From NCBI RefSeq assembly GCF_014207135.1, contig NZ_JACHCC010000018.1:1-42575 (forward strand): a stretch of 42,575 nt of DNA, read 5' to 3'. Positions 1 through 8,239 of this stretch are shown here, piece after piece. The notes under the pieces were generated by a model. It was not told where the DNA came from. It saw nothing but the letters and a program-made list of their open reading frames with translations, and did no database searches. The DNA comes from Pedobacter cryoconitis (lineage in GTDB: Bacteria; Bacteroidota; Bacteroidia; Sphingobacteriales; Sphingobacteriaceae). Within the stretch, counting starts at the first letter, position 1, and every line of letters starts with the position of its first letter. A program made the position numbers and the translations under genes.

Positions 1-1
1 A

Positions 2-90
2 ATCATTGTAAACAACAAACAGGAATTAAAACTATCATTGTAAACACAAATCAGTAATTCACTTTTTACTGTAAACTTATCTCAGTATAG
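2..90. repeat. Three imperfect ~32-bp direct repeats
   Basis: The core TCATTGTAAAC occurs at 3-13 and 35-45, and a variant TTACTGTAAAC at 66-76, so the spacing is 32 and 31 bp. Similarity continues after each core (a cag-aatt-like tail). The repeats lie at the left edge, downstream of the leftward TonB receptor gene, and may belong to the control region of a gene outside the window. Three helical turns between copies would suit a binding-site array, but that is inference. Confidence 0.5.
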
Positions 91-104
91 GACAGTCAGG
101 TAAT

Positions 105-191
105 TGTCTGTGTTGTCTTCGGTGTTGGAATAGGGTTGGAATAGCGATTGGCTATACCAACCCTATTCCAACACCGAAGACAACACAGACA
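105..191. repeat. 87-nt near-perfect palindrome (long hairpin)
   Basis: The arms 105-139 and 157-191 are perfect reverse complements (35 bp). After one A-A mismatch (140/156) the pairing continues for 5 bp (141-145 with 151-155) around a 5-nt loop GATTG. It starts 26 nt past the stop codon of the leftward TonB receptor gene. No T-run follows on either strand, so it is not a typical intrinsic terminator. It may be a repeat-type palindromic element, or it may stabilise the 3' end of the mRNA. Confidence 0.8.
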
Positions 192-217
192 CATCCCTCT
201 ATTGATACCGGCTGTTT

Positions 218-2716
218 TTAATGCGCAGACAGATCAAATGGAACGACTACTTTAAAACTAATATTTCGTCCCATGTTAAAAATACCAGGCTGCACACCAG
301 CCGGTACGACAGGATTATCAAAATATTTTAGTCTGCTTACGTTTGACTGATAATTCACGTTAGCCAGGTTCCGGCCTTCAATGAATAACTGCACTATTGT
401 TCTGCCAGTTTTATTGACCAGACTACCGCCTATGCCTGCGCTCAGCAGATTATAACCAGCTGTATAGGTCTCTGTGCCATATGCACTGAAGAAATGATCC
501 TGAGCGCTAAAATGATCAAATCCTACAAAGGCATAACAATTTCTGATACTACCTCCGAATGCTTTATTAAAATTTCCTCTCAGTTCACTATGCGTATGCA
601 ATGGCGGAATAAAAGGCAGATATTTCAGACTATCCGGTACCGGGCCACCATTTCCCAGGTTCTGACCATAAGTCAGGGTCAGTGAATTTTCGAAGTGAAG
701 CCATGGTAATGGATGGATATCCAGGCTGAAATCACCACCATTAATTCTGGCTTTACTCTGTACATAAGTAAAAGTGTTATAGCCTTGAGTCACTACAGGT
801 GAGCCGTCAGCGTTTAATTCCTGCTGCTGGAAGATATAGTTCTGAATGTTATTGTTGAATAGTTCTAAACTCAATGAGATATTTGATAAGTTAAGTATGG
901 CGCCAATATCTTCCTGTACACTAAATTCGGGTTTGAAATTAGTATTGCCGATATGATAGATCTGAGAACCTGGATCAGGTCCGTTGGCAGAAAGTTCAGC
1001 TATACTCGGTGCCCGGAAACCCCTTGAGATATTTGCCTTAACCAGGAATTTATCTGAAAAGTTATAGGTTCCGCCCAGACTTCCGGAAAGACCTGAAAAC
1101 GTTTTCTTTAAGGCACTGAACTGTGAAACTACATTGGGAGTGGAGGTTGGATCCGGGCCATTATAAAGTGCCGGATAGAAAGCTTTCGTTGTATCAATAT
1201 AAGCCGCCTGTCCGTTAAATGAACGGCTATCATATCTTACACCTGCCGAAAGATCCAGTTTGCCATAACTCTTTTTTACAATAACGAAGGGGCCAATATC
1301 AAATTGATTATAGGCTGGTATCGGGAAAGCAGTACTTTGGCCCAATGTGTTTTTTTGATACATTCCATTTAATCCGACCGACGTTTCATAACCATTCCCC
1401 AGGTTATAGTTATATTTTGCATCGTAAGTATAGGTAGTCAGGTTGAGATTTAAACCAGGTATACTGGTCTCAGTCGGATGCGTATATTCTCTTCTGTGAC
1501 TAAACTGATAACCTAAATTAACCACCAGATTTCCGTTCCCCAGGATGAAATTACTATTACTATAGACCCGGTATAACTGAACATGCTGATGTAAAGGCGT
1601 TATCTTGTAGGAATCTAGCTCTGAAGGAGAAACGATAGGCCTGAAAGCATCGTCGTCTGTGATCTGTTTGGTAAACTTGCGGGTTGCAGGATCACGGCTT
1701 CCATCTGGTATTTCCTGTAAATCATCAAAAATTGAGGCATTGAGATGCGTATATCCCCATGATTTATTCAGGCCTACCATGACTCTGGCATCCTTTTCCT
1801 GATACCCGGTATTGTAAACCCTGCCATCATGCTGATCCTGATAATCCTTGGCCTGTTTAGCTGAAAGGATGGTACCCCATACCAGGCCATTCTGGTTTCC
1901 GTACAGCCTGAATGATCCGTTGACCAGCCCCTGGTTTGTACCATAAGTACCTTGTAGCGAGCCCTGTATTTTACCTTCAGGGACCGCAGGAGGGGTAATC
2001 AGGTTAACCACACCACCTATCGCGTCAGAGCCATAGGATAAACTGGCCGGGCCTTTAATAACCTCTATCCGGTCAATAGAATTCTGATCTACTTCTATAC
2101 CATGTTCATCGCCCCATTGTTGTCCTTCCTGACGGATACCATCCTGTAAGGTAACCACACGGTTATAGCCCAGTCCATGGATAAAGGGTTTGGAAACATT
2201 CGGACCTGTAGTCAGTGCGCTGATCCCGGGTAAATTGGCTATAGCATCGATGACGTTTCCAGAAGCTGCACGCTGATCCAAATAAACTTTACCTACTGCA
2301 ACAATTGGAATAGGGCTCTTTTTTAATTCAGTGGCTTTACTTACACCTGTAATTACAACTTCACCCGCTTCAATGGTGGCGGTCTCCATCTGGATATTTA
2401 AACTGCTGATTTTGGAAAGATCAACTGTACGGACAACTGTAGAATATCCTATAATGCTGAATTGTACCAGATAAGCGCCTTTAGGCACATGGTTCAGGAT
2501 ATATTTACCATTGGCATCTGTAATGGTCCCGATCTTCAGATCAGGAATTGTGATTGTCACTCCGGGAATAGGTTTATTATCGGCCTTATCAGTTATAACC
2601 CCTGTTAGAGAGCCTGTCAGTGTGTTCTCGGGGAAATTTCCCGCATGGGCAGAGAGCTTAAAAAAAGAGAAAAGCAGGAGCATAAAAAGTCCTGTATATA
2701 ATGTTTTATGTTTCAT
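218..2716 (-). CDS. TonB-dependent outer-membrane receptor, probably for a metal or metal chelate
   Basis: An outer-membrane beta-barrel transporter powered by TonB. After a signal peptide ending near SAHA comes a carboxypeptidase-regulatory-like domain (about residues 35-115: GVITDK, TDANGKY, IIGYS), then a plug domain with the typical GLGYNRVVTLQDGIR and IEVIKGPASLSYGSDAIGGVVN stretches, then a barrel to the C-terminus. The ATG at 2716 is preferred over one at 2746 because it gives a compact signal peptide (MKHKTLYTG). Length is about 832 residues, normal for a siderophore/metal-type receptor and shorter than SusC proteins; no SusD partner is adjacent. The preceding gene (76-bp gap, same strand) encodes a small His/Cys exported protein, which is why a metal cargo is suggested. 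The substrate is inference; the receptor family is clear. Confidence 0.85.
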   Translation of the reverse strand: MKHKTLYTGLFMLLLFSFFKLSAHAGNFPENTLTGSLTGVITDKADNKPIPGVTITIPDLKIGTITDANGKYILNHVPKGAYLVQFSIIGYSTVVRTVDLSKISSLNIQMETATIEAGEVVITGVSKATELKKSPIPIVAVGKVYLDQRAASGNVIDAIANLPGISALTTGPNVSKPFIHGLGYNRVVTLQDGIRQEGQQWGDEHGIEVDQNSIDRIEVIKGPASLSYGSDAIGGVVNLITPPAVPEGKIQGSLQGTYGTNQGLVNGSFRLYGNQNGLVWGTILSAKQAKDYQDQHDGRVYNTGYQEKDARVMVGLNKSWGYTHLNASIFDDLQEIPDGSRDPATRKFTKQITDDDAFRPIVSPSELDSYKITPLHQHVQLYRVYSNSNFILGNGNLVVNLGYQFSHRREYTHPTETSIPGLNLNLTTYTYDAKYNYNLGNGYETSVGLNGMYQKNTLGQSTAFPIPAYNQFDIGPFVIVKKSYGKLDLSAGVRYDSRSFNGQAAYIDTTKAFYPALYNGPDPTSTPNVVSQFSALKKTFSGLSGSLGGTYNFSDKFLVKANISRGFRAPSIAELSANGPDPGSQIYHIGNTNFKPEFSVQEDIGAILNLSNISLSLELFNNNIQNYIFQQQELNADGSPVVTQGYNTFTYVQSKARINGGDFSLDIHPLPWLHFENSLTLTYGQNLGNGGPVPDSLKYLPFIPPLHTHSELRGNFNKAFGGSIRNCYAFVGFDHFSAQDHFFSAYGTETYTAGYNLLSAGIGGSLVNKTGRTIVQLFIEGRNLANVNYQSNVSRLKYFDNPVVPAGVQPGIFNMGRNISFKVVVPFDLSAH

Positions 2717-2792
2717 AAATTTATACAAATAGGATATATAGTTCAAAAGGCCATCTATAAAATATTTGGCAGAACCCAGACAGGGTTTAAAA

Positions 2793-3119
2793 TCAGGATT
2801 GAACTAAAGGAGGGGAGAGCCCATCAGAATGGCCCAGGAAAATACCTTTGTAATGCTGAAGGATATCCTGCCAGTAAAAGACAGCGCTATCCAGTATAAA
2901 TGGTGAGCTGGCATATTCAATGGCAATAACAGAGTGGATAGCCAGGTCACAAACCGGACACCTGGCCTGTGTTGTACTTGCAGGTCTTGGCTTTTGCGTA
3001 TGATGGAAAGCTGAAACAGTGTTATCCTGGTGCGAGTGGCCATAAATAATCACCTGACCCGTAATCAAACATAACAGGAAAAAGCAGGATAGTATACTAT
3101 GACGGATACTGTTTTTCAT
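2793..3119 (-). CDS. Small exported His-rich protein with a CPVC motif
   Basis: About 108 residues. It has an N-terminal hydrophobic signal or anchor (SCFFLLCLITGQVIIYG), then a histidine-bearing stretch (GHSHQD, FHHTQ) and a Cys-Pro-Val-Cys-Asp motif followed by a further His. The layout resembles small periplasmic metal-binding proteins encoded beside TonB receptors in Bacteroidota, but I do not recognise a named family. The start at 3119 is chosen over 3155 because a good promoter (-7 box TAGATTTG) lies at 3153-3160 and would sit on top of the upstream ATG. It is probably the first gene of a two-gene unit with the receptor downstream. Function unproven. Confidence 0.6.
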   Translation of the reverse strand: MKNSIRHSILSCFFLLCLITGQVIIYGHSHQDNTVSAFHHTQKPRPASTTQARCPVCDLAIHSVIAIEYASSPFILDSAVFYWQDILQHYKGIFLGHSDGLSPPLVQS

Positions 3120-3152
3120 TAGTATATTATACGTTATGATCAGATTCTTCAT

Positions 3153-3183
3153 CAAATCTAATCATAATAGAGAATAAATGCAA
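3153..3183 (-). promoter_or_regulatory. Bacteroidota-type promoter for the CPVC protein/TonB receptor pair
   Basis: Read on the minus strand: TTG (3183-3181), a 20-nt spacer, then TAGATTTG (3160-3153), matching the TTG/TAnnTTTG pattern of the Bacteroidota primary sigma factor. The predicted transcript starts near 3146, about 27 nt before the ATG at 3119, which supports that start. Confidence 0.55.
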
Positions 3184-3411
3184 CACTGTTACAGCTTATC
3201 TCCCTGCTATCCGCCAATTAATAATGTCTTTTCTTTTAAAAGCAGGTCTCCAGGGGTATAATAAGCATTAACCCATTGGCTGTCTGTACTGAGTGTCACT
3301 GTTTTATTACCTTGGTTTTCTGTATTTCTACCACAAAATGTAATGCGGCTTGCCGGACAAATGGATATTTATTCGGGAAGTATTGTCATTTACTGGTTTA
3401 TCCCTATTCTA

Positions 3412-3419
3412 TAGGTTTG
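3412..3419 (+). promoter_or_regulatory. Candidate -7 box for the spondin-domain lipoprotein gene
   Basis: TAGGTTTG matches TAnnTTTG and lies 18 nt before the ATG at 3438. I see no convincing -33 TTTG at the usual distance, so only half of the promoter is supported. It makes the much longer upstream reading frame from 3276 unlikely. Confidence 0.4.
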
Positions 3420-3437
3420 CTTATATATAAATCAATT

Positions 3438-4730
3438 ATGAAAATCAACCATTGGAGCGCGCTGGCATTTCTGCCATTGGCATTTACAGCCTGTAAAAAA
3501 GATAATAATAACACCGGAGGAAATAACAGCTCAGGTACAACCCTCACTGTAGAAAATGTTTTAAATTCTAAACCTTTGGTAGAGTCGGGTACTTATCAGG
3601 GTACAGCATCCCCTCTGATTTTACCAGGGCAATCTGTTAGTATTCAATTTTCTGCTGCTAAAGGTGAGGCTCTGACTTTTGCCTCCATGTATGGGTGGTC
3701 AAACGATTTGTTTTTTGCACCGGCAAACCCAGGTATTCTGGTTTATGATGCTACTGGAAATCCGATTGAGGGGGATGTCTCTGCTCAGATTAAATTATGG
3801 GATAATGGTACACGTGTAAATCAGGCCCCTGGTGCTGCTGTTAATCATCCCGGAACAGCCGAAAGCAAGAGTGTGACAGAAGTAAACGGAACTGACGCGC
3901 AGGGAAATATTTACCTGGCGGCCTCAAAGCTGGTGAAGGCCAGTCTGAAGTATAATGGCAATTCGCTGTTTACCCTGACATTACAGAATATTTCGGGCGG
4001 AACAATCAATGAGACCCCGTTAAGTCCGGGAGTTTGGGCTGTATCCTATATTGTTGGTGGGCAGTTAAGGAATCCAGCACCTTTATTTACCAGTGGTCAG
4101 CCTAGTGCAAACGGCCTGACTAATATCGCGGAGGCGGGTGATAATTCAGTTTTAAATACCTATCTGAAAAGTATTACGGGGATTTTTACCCCTCTTTCGC
4201 CAATCTTGGTTGTCGTTTATAATGGCATTGAAAATCCAATATATAAAACAGGTGAAAATGACCGTGGTCAGGGACTCAAGCCACTGGCTCAGCAGGGAAA
4301 TGCAGATACACTGGCTGCTTATCTGAAAGGTAAACCCGGTATTAAAGCTGTATATGTACTTCAGGCACCAGGTACTAAAGTTTTATTACCCGTGATTGAT
4401 GGGAAAGCCGGGGGTATGGTGTCACAGGATCTTACCGTCTCATCCGGAGATCGTCTGGCAATTGCAACTATGTATGGTTTCTCTAATGACTGGTTTTTTG
4501 CCTCGGTTGATAATGGCGTAGATGCGACGCAAAAGGGAGATATCTCTTCCAGTATTAAATTATTTGATAATGGAACGGCGATCGACCAGTTCCCGGGAGC
4601 AGGGATTACACAATTTAATCTTGCCGGAACACCATTAGTGACCAGCAAACCAATAACAGCTGTTCCTAATCCCAATCCGTTCACGACTTTGCCTGATATC
4701 TCCAATATGATCAGAGTAATTTTAAAATAA
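3438..4730 (+). CDS. Lipoprotein with two spondin_N-like domains
   Basis: A 430-residue lipoprotein: the signal MKINHWSALAFLPLAFTAC has a lipobox with Cys at about residue 19, followed by a polar Asn/Gly/Ser linker. Two homologous halves are visible. Each has a 'FASMYGxSNDxFFA' block (IATMYGFSNDWFFA in the second), then a 'GDxSxxIKLxDNGTxxxQxPGA' block, which are characteristic of the spondin N-terminal domain. In animals that domain binds matrix components and calcium; in bacteria its role is unknown. The frame is open from 3276, but only the start at 3438 gives a lipoprotein signal and a nearby -7 box. It stands alone on its strand and converges on the AraC gene 16 bp away. The domain call is firm; the function is unknown. 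Confidence 0.75.
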   Translation: MKINHWSALAFLPLAFTACKKDNNNTGGNNSSGTTLTVENVLNSKPLVESGTYQGTASPLILPGQSVSIQFSAAKGEALTFASMYGWSNDLFFAPANPGILVYDATGNPIEGDVSAQIKLWDNGTRVNQAPGAAVNHPGTAESKSVTEVNGTDAQGNIYLAASKLVKASLKYNGNSLFTLTLQNISGGTINETPLSPGVWAVSYIVGGQLRNPAPLFTSGQPSANGLTNIAEAGDNSVLNTYLKSITGIFTPLSPILVVVYNGIENPIYKTGENDRGQGLKPLAQQGNADTLAAYLKGKPGIKAVYVLQAPGTKVLLPVIDGKAGGMVSQDLTVSSGDRLAIATMYGFSNDWFFASVDNGVDATQKGDISSSIKLFDNGTAIDQFPGAGITQFNLAGTPLVTSKPITAVPNPNPFTTLPDISNMIRVILK

Positions 4731-4746
4731 GATCAGAGGCAGGCTG

Positions 4747-5601
4747 TCACAGCACATGGGATGGCCTGTTCTTAAATTCAGAGAAATTAATACCGGTGTA
4801 TAATTTAAAGAAACGACTGAAATGAGCCGGACTTATAAAACCGAGACCGGCAGCTACTTCCTTTGCAGATTTATTAGTGTAATTTAAATAGCGTTTTGCT
4901 TCGATAATAATTCTGTTCTGGATCAGTTTGGAAGGAGGGGGATAATTAAAAAGACCAAAGATATTGGATAGTGTTTTGGGGGATTTATTCATTGCTGATG
5001 CATAAAACTGCACATCATGATGTCTGGTGAAATTACATTCCAGCAATAGATTAAATTCACGGATGATATCCATTTTATCATCTTTAACACTGGTGTAGTT
5101 ATCAGTCTGTTTTTTGGCAATACGGGTTATCTTGATAATTAACCTCTTTAACAATGTCCTGAGCATTTCGCCCTGCATTTTATCAGTTACGGCCAGTTCT
5201 TCTAGACAAAATTTCTCAATAGCAGTAATCTGTATGGCTTCTTCGGGAGTTAAATGAACAAAAAATGGATGTTGTATACCATAAAAAAGAAATCCTACAC
5301 AACCAACTTCTGCATCGTGATCAGCAATACAATAGAAATCCCTGTTGAATTGCCAGGCCACAATATTCTCTGGTTTCTCAAAAACGAAATGCTGATTAGC
5401 TACCAATGGTAATATCGTATCTTGCGGCATGGTATAAGTGATCTGATCTATGGTAACCTGCTGGCCCGCTAAACTGTTATAGGCAATAGTGTTTATGGTT
5501 TCTCTTTTTTCGCTCCTGAATCCATCTCCTTTTAAAGAAATATTTCCCTGATTTAAAATAAACTTACCCTGACTTTGATTATCGTAAAACTGGTGCTTCA
5601 T
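4747..5601 (-). CDS. AraC-family transcriptional regulator
   Basis: A 284-residue protein with a C-terminal AraC double helix-turn-helix (about residues 185-280). The second helix region reads SAKEVAAGLGFISPAHFSRFFK followed by the family's TGINFSEFKNR ending. The N-terminal ~180 residues resemble the cupin-like sensory half of single-component AraC proteins, with no recognisable ligand motif. It lies 76 bp downstream of the WG-repeat gene on the same strand and may be co-transcribed. A 7-bp inverted repeat (5613-5619/5625-5631, ACTAAGT) sits 12 bp before its start codon and could be an autoregulatory operator. The target genes are unknown. Confidence 0.85.
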   Translation of the reverse strand: MKHQFYDNQSQGKFILNQGNISLKGDGFRSEKRETINTIAYNSLAGQQVTIDQITYTMPQDTILPLVANQHFVFEKPENIVAWQFNRDFYCIADHDAEVGCVGFLFYGIQHPFFVHLTPEEAIQITAIEKFCLEELAVTDKMQGEMLRTLLKRLIIKITRIAKKQTDNYTSVKDDKMDIIREFNLLLECNFTRHHDVQFYASAMNKSPKTLSNIFGLFNYPPPSKLIQNRIIIEAKRYLNYTNKSAKEVAAGLGFISPAHFSRFFKLYTGINFSEFKNRPSHVL

Positions 5602-5612
5602 ACGGTTGATGA

Positions 5613-5631
5613 ACTAAGTGTTCTACTTAGT
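5613..5631. promoter_or_regulatory. Small inverted repeat in front of the AraC gene
   Basis: ACTAAGT (5613-5619) and ACTTAGT (5625-5631) are reverse complements with a 5-nt spacer, placed between the end of the WG-repeat gene and the AraC start. It may be an operator or a weak hairpin; there is no T-run on the minus strand. Confidence 0.3.
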
Positions 5632-5677
5632 CGTTGCGGGGCAGTTATCCTTACATAAAAAGCAAGATTTCTTTGAG

Positions 5678-7189
5678 TTAAATTTCCCTGTATTCCTTTC
5701 CGGTATGGATATTAATATAAAATGAGATGCTCTGCCCGTGCTCTGTTTTACCCACTGCACCATCAGCACTGATACTGTCATAGATAGCAGGTGTAATGAT
5801 TTGATTATTTTTGATATCAATCAGGCCCTTGTATTCTCTTTTTATTCCCTTTTCATCCGGTTTAATGAGATTATAAACGGCAATATTCGTGGCTATTTCG
5901 TTCTGTAAATAATCGTATTCCGGTTTGACCTGCCATTGCTGTAGCTGCACATCGTAAACTCCATATTTTGCTGTGACCAGGTCCTTACCCATATACCAGT
6001 ACGGGGAAGATTCGCAGGTAGCGGGATATTCAAGTGGCAATTTAAAAAAGGATAAATCAGGATTAAGTACCCCTCTTAGTTTAGTTCTGGTAAATATTAA
6101 CCTTCCGTCATCCAGCATTTCATTCAGGCCTTCATAAGCCGGAACTGCTGTATTCCAGTTTCCTGCCGTGTCGAGCAGGAAGCAACGGCTTTCTGCATTT
6201 TTTCCGACAACAGCCAGAAAGAAGAAATAGTTACTTCCAGGAATAGATGCCATCATTACGGTGTTCTTAATGATTTCTGCTGAGGTAACGGCTTCTAAAG
6301 TACCTTTGTATTCCTGAATGATTTGCGGAAGTGGTTTTGAAAAATCGGGAGATAAATAAGTATGCCCCTGGTCATCTTTAAATATAGGGGAGCTGATGGC
6401 CGGGTAATTAATCATTGCGTGGTCGGCATACTTCCTGAGAACAGCTTTCTCTTTATTTGGATAGTCAAATACAAGCTCTTGCTGTTCGGTGTATTTTAAT
6501 GCATCTGCGGGTTTGTTATTGCTGTTTACCCGACTATAGGTCTGGCCATTTCTGATCAGTAATGTACTGTCACTTAAAGCTTCAAAAACCTGATCAGTAG
6601 TTTTTTGAAGTTTATGTCCGGTATGCAGCTGATAAGCTTTATCCTGTACAATCAATGATTTTCCAGCCGTGGTGATCCGGAAATTGGACGGAATATTGTT
6701 TCCATTATCAGATCCGCTTTGATGAAATATCAGCTGCCGGTCTGGTATTGAAAGGACCGCCCATTTAGCTTTGGGAACTCTGGTCACTAAAAAAGGCCCG
6801 CGGTTGCTGGTACTCAGAATATTAAAATTGGGCCATAACTTCCATTTCCAGACAGTCCACCAGGCATTATGTTCTTTTTTTGCAATCAGCAATGTAAATA
6901 AGTCCTTTGAAAACAGTTCAGCATGAGGGTATTTAGGCCGGATGATGTAATGACCATGCTGATCTATTACGCCATACTTATCTTTTTGCTGCACCAGTGC
7001 ATAGTCATTTTTAAATAGTTCGGCAGCATCAAATTTTGGTTGAATGAGTATGGTTCCGGTACTGTCACAATAACCGAACTGACCGTTTTTAGCTAACCAT
7101 GGATACAACTGCTGTGCTTCAGAATTCAATGGAATAATTGTACTCATGGTAAGGAAGAAGATAGATAGTAATTTGCTGTAGTTATTCAT
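5678..7189 (-). CDS. Exported WG-repeat protein
   Basis: About 503 residues with a signal peptide (MNNYSKLLSIFFL, cleavage after NSEA). The N-terminal part holds repeats of the WG (KWG) type, with blocks such as NGQFGYCDSTGTILIQPKFD and KDKYGVIDQHGHYIIRPKY. Similar blocks return near the C-terminus (KYGVYDVQLQQWQVKPEYD, KGLIDIKNNQIITPAIYD). WG repeats form a beta-rich scaffold of unknown function, common in exported Bacteroidota proteins. The ATG at 7189 is used rather than 7207 because it gives a standard signal peptide. The gene follows the FUSC-type gene by 40 bp on the same strand. No enzymatic motif seen. Confidence 0.75.
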   Translation of the reverse strand: MNNYSKLLSIFFLTMSTIIPLNSEAQQLYPWLAKNGQFGYCDSTGTILIQPKFDAAELFKNDYALVQQKDKYGVIDQHGHYIIRPKYPHAELFSKDLFTLLIAKKEHNAWWTVWKWKLWPNFNILSTSNRGPFLVTRVPKAKWAVLSIPDRQLIFHQSGSDNGNNIPSNFRITTAGKSLIVQDKAYQLHTGHKLQKTTDQVFEALSDSTLLIRNGQTYSRVNSNNKPADALKYTEQQELVFDYPNKEKAVLRKYADHAMINYPAISSPIFKDDQGHTYLSPDFSKPLPQIIQEYKGTLEAVTSAEIIKNTVMMASIPGSNYFFFLAVVGKNAESRCFLLDTAGNWNTAVPAYEGLNEMLDDGRLIFTRTKLRGVLNPDLSFFKLPLEYPATCESSPYWYMGKDLVTAKYGVYDVQLQQWQVKPEYDYLQNEIATNIAVYNLIKPDEKGIKREYKGLIDIKNNQIITPAIYDSISADGAVGKTEHGQSISFYINIHTGKEYREI

Positions 7190-7229
7190 CGATTGATCAA
7201 ATATCAATAAATTTTCAGCTTCCTGTCTA

Positions 7230-7712
7230 TTATTTCGTCAGGAGTCCTTTCCATTTTAATTTTGAAAAGACAATAGTGATCAGTAAAGCGATCAGACAAC
7301 CTGTAATTACACAAACCACGCGTTCAAAGGCGACTGTCCAGTCTTTGACGGTTTCTTCCTGGATCAGTACGATCACTAATGCTGCCAAAGCTGTACGGAT
7401 AGCATTTTGCAGGTTCAGGACTGTGCCCAGATAGATAACCAGTATAATCCCGGCGAGGATTAAAAGAAGATTATTAACGGGAATGAAATAGAGAGCCAGT
7501 CCTGTTACAGAGCCCAGTACATTTGCCTTCATACGGTCATAGGCCAGGTCATTTTTATGTTCCGGGGTGATGACAACTACCAGTGAAACCAGGCTCCAGT
7601 AAAAGGGGTACTGTGGGATACCAACGTATAAACCATAGCAAATAGCCGCTCCGATTAAACACTTCAGCATATACTGGAACATGGTAGACGATGGAACAAA
7701 TGAATTTAGCAT
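7230..7712 (-). CDS. Short FUSC-family integral membrane protein
   Basis: A 160-residue protein with four to five hydrophobic segments, including CLIGAAICYGLYVGI, LVVVITPEHKNDLAYDRMKANVLGS (the charged FUSC loop), LLLILAGIILVIYLGTVL and a final ITGCLIALLITIVF followed by a basic tail. This is the membrane half of the FUSC / aromatic-acid-exporter type without the large cytoplasmic domains of full-length members; stand-alone short versions are known in Bacteroidota. The ATG at 7712 is preferred to a TTG at 7718, which would lie inside a -7-like box (TAAATTTG, 7723-7716 on the minus strand). Transport substrate unknown. Confidence 0.65.
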   Translation of the reverse strand: MLNSFVPSSTMFQYMLKCLIGAAICYGLYVGIPQYPFYWSLVSLVVVITPEHKNDLAYDRMKANVLGSVTGLALYFIPVNNLLLILAGIILVIYLGTVLNLQNAIRTALAALVIVLIQEETVKDWTVAFERVVCVITGCLIALLITIVFSKLKWKGLLTK

Positions 7713-7795
7713 AGACAAATTTATATATTTTTATTCCGCATCATGTACTGGAAAAGAGTAATTTAAGCCGCTAAATCTTTAAACCAAATATTATA

Positions 7796-8239
7796 ATGAA
7801 AACAATAATTCTATCCCTTTTCTTAATGATGTCCTGTGTACTGGTGAAAGCACAGCAAACAGGTTCAACCACCAAAGAAGAAACCGAAGTTACTGCGGTA
7901 GTAGAGAAGCTGAGAGCAGCGATGATCAGCGGAAATAAGACTGAACTGGAAAGTCTGGTTACTGATGATTTAACTTATGGTCATTCCAGTGGTAAAGTTC
8001 AGAATAAGGCGGGTTTTGTCGATGATATCTCTTCTAAACGATCAGATTTTAAGACGATTGAATTAACCAAACAGTCTGTCACGATCCAGGATAATATCGC
8101 TATTGTACGTCACATTTTAACTGCGGATACCAATGATGGAGGAAAACCCGCTCATATCACACTGGGAATTGTATTGGTGCTGAAAAAACAGAAAAAAGAC
8201 TGGAAGATTATAGCCAGAAGGGCATTCCACATCGACTAG
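7796..8239 (+). CDS. Secreted NTF2-like (DUF4440-type) protein
   Basis: 147 residues: signal peptide (MKTIILSLFLMMSCVLVKAQQ, cleaved after KA or AQ), then a single NTF2-like cone fold. Family-like features are EKLRAAMISGNKTELESLVTDDLTYGHSSG near the N-terminus and the terminal strands LGIVLVLKKQKKDWKIIARR. Such proteins are small binding or enzyme-like domains of varied, mostly unknown function. Its TAG stop shares the palindrome CTAG with the TAG stop of the convergent LacI gene, a 4-nt overlap. No operon partner on this strand. Confidence 0.75.
   Translation: MKTIILSLFLMMSCVLVKAQQTGSTTKEETEVTAVVEKLRAAMISGNKTELESLVTDDLTYGHSSGKVQNKAGFVDDISSKRSDFKTIELTKQSVTIQDNIAIVRHILTADTNDGGKPAHITLGIVLVLKKQKKDWKIIARRAFHID

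Noticed and set aside
2..90. CRISPR-like array
   Set aside because: Only three imperfect copies, no unique spacers of constant length between exact repeats, and no cas genes in the window.
105..191. Ordinary rho-independent terminator
   Set aside because: No T-run follows the stem on either strand and the 40-bp stem is far longer than usual terminators.
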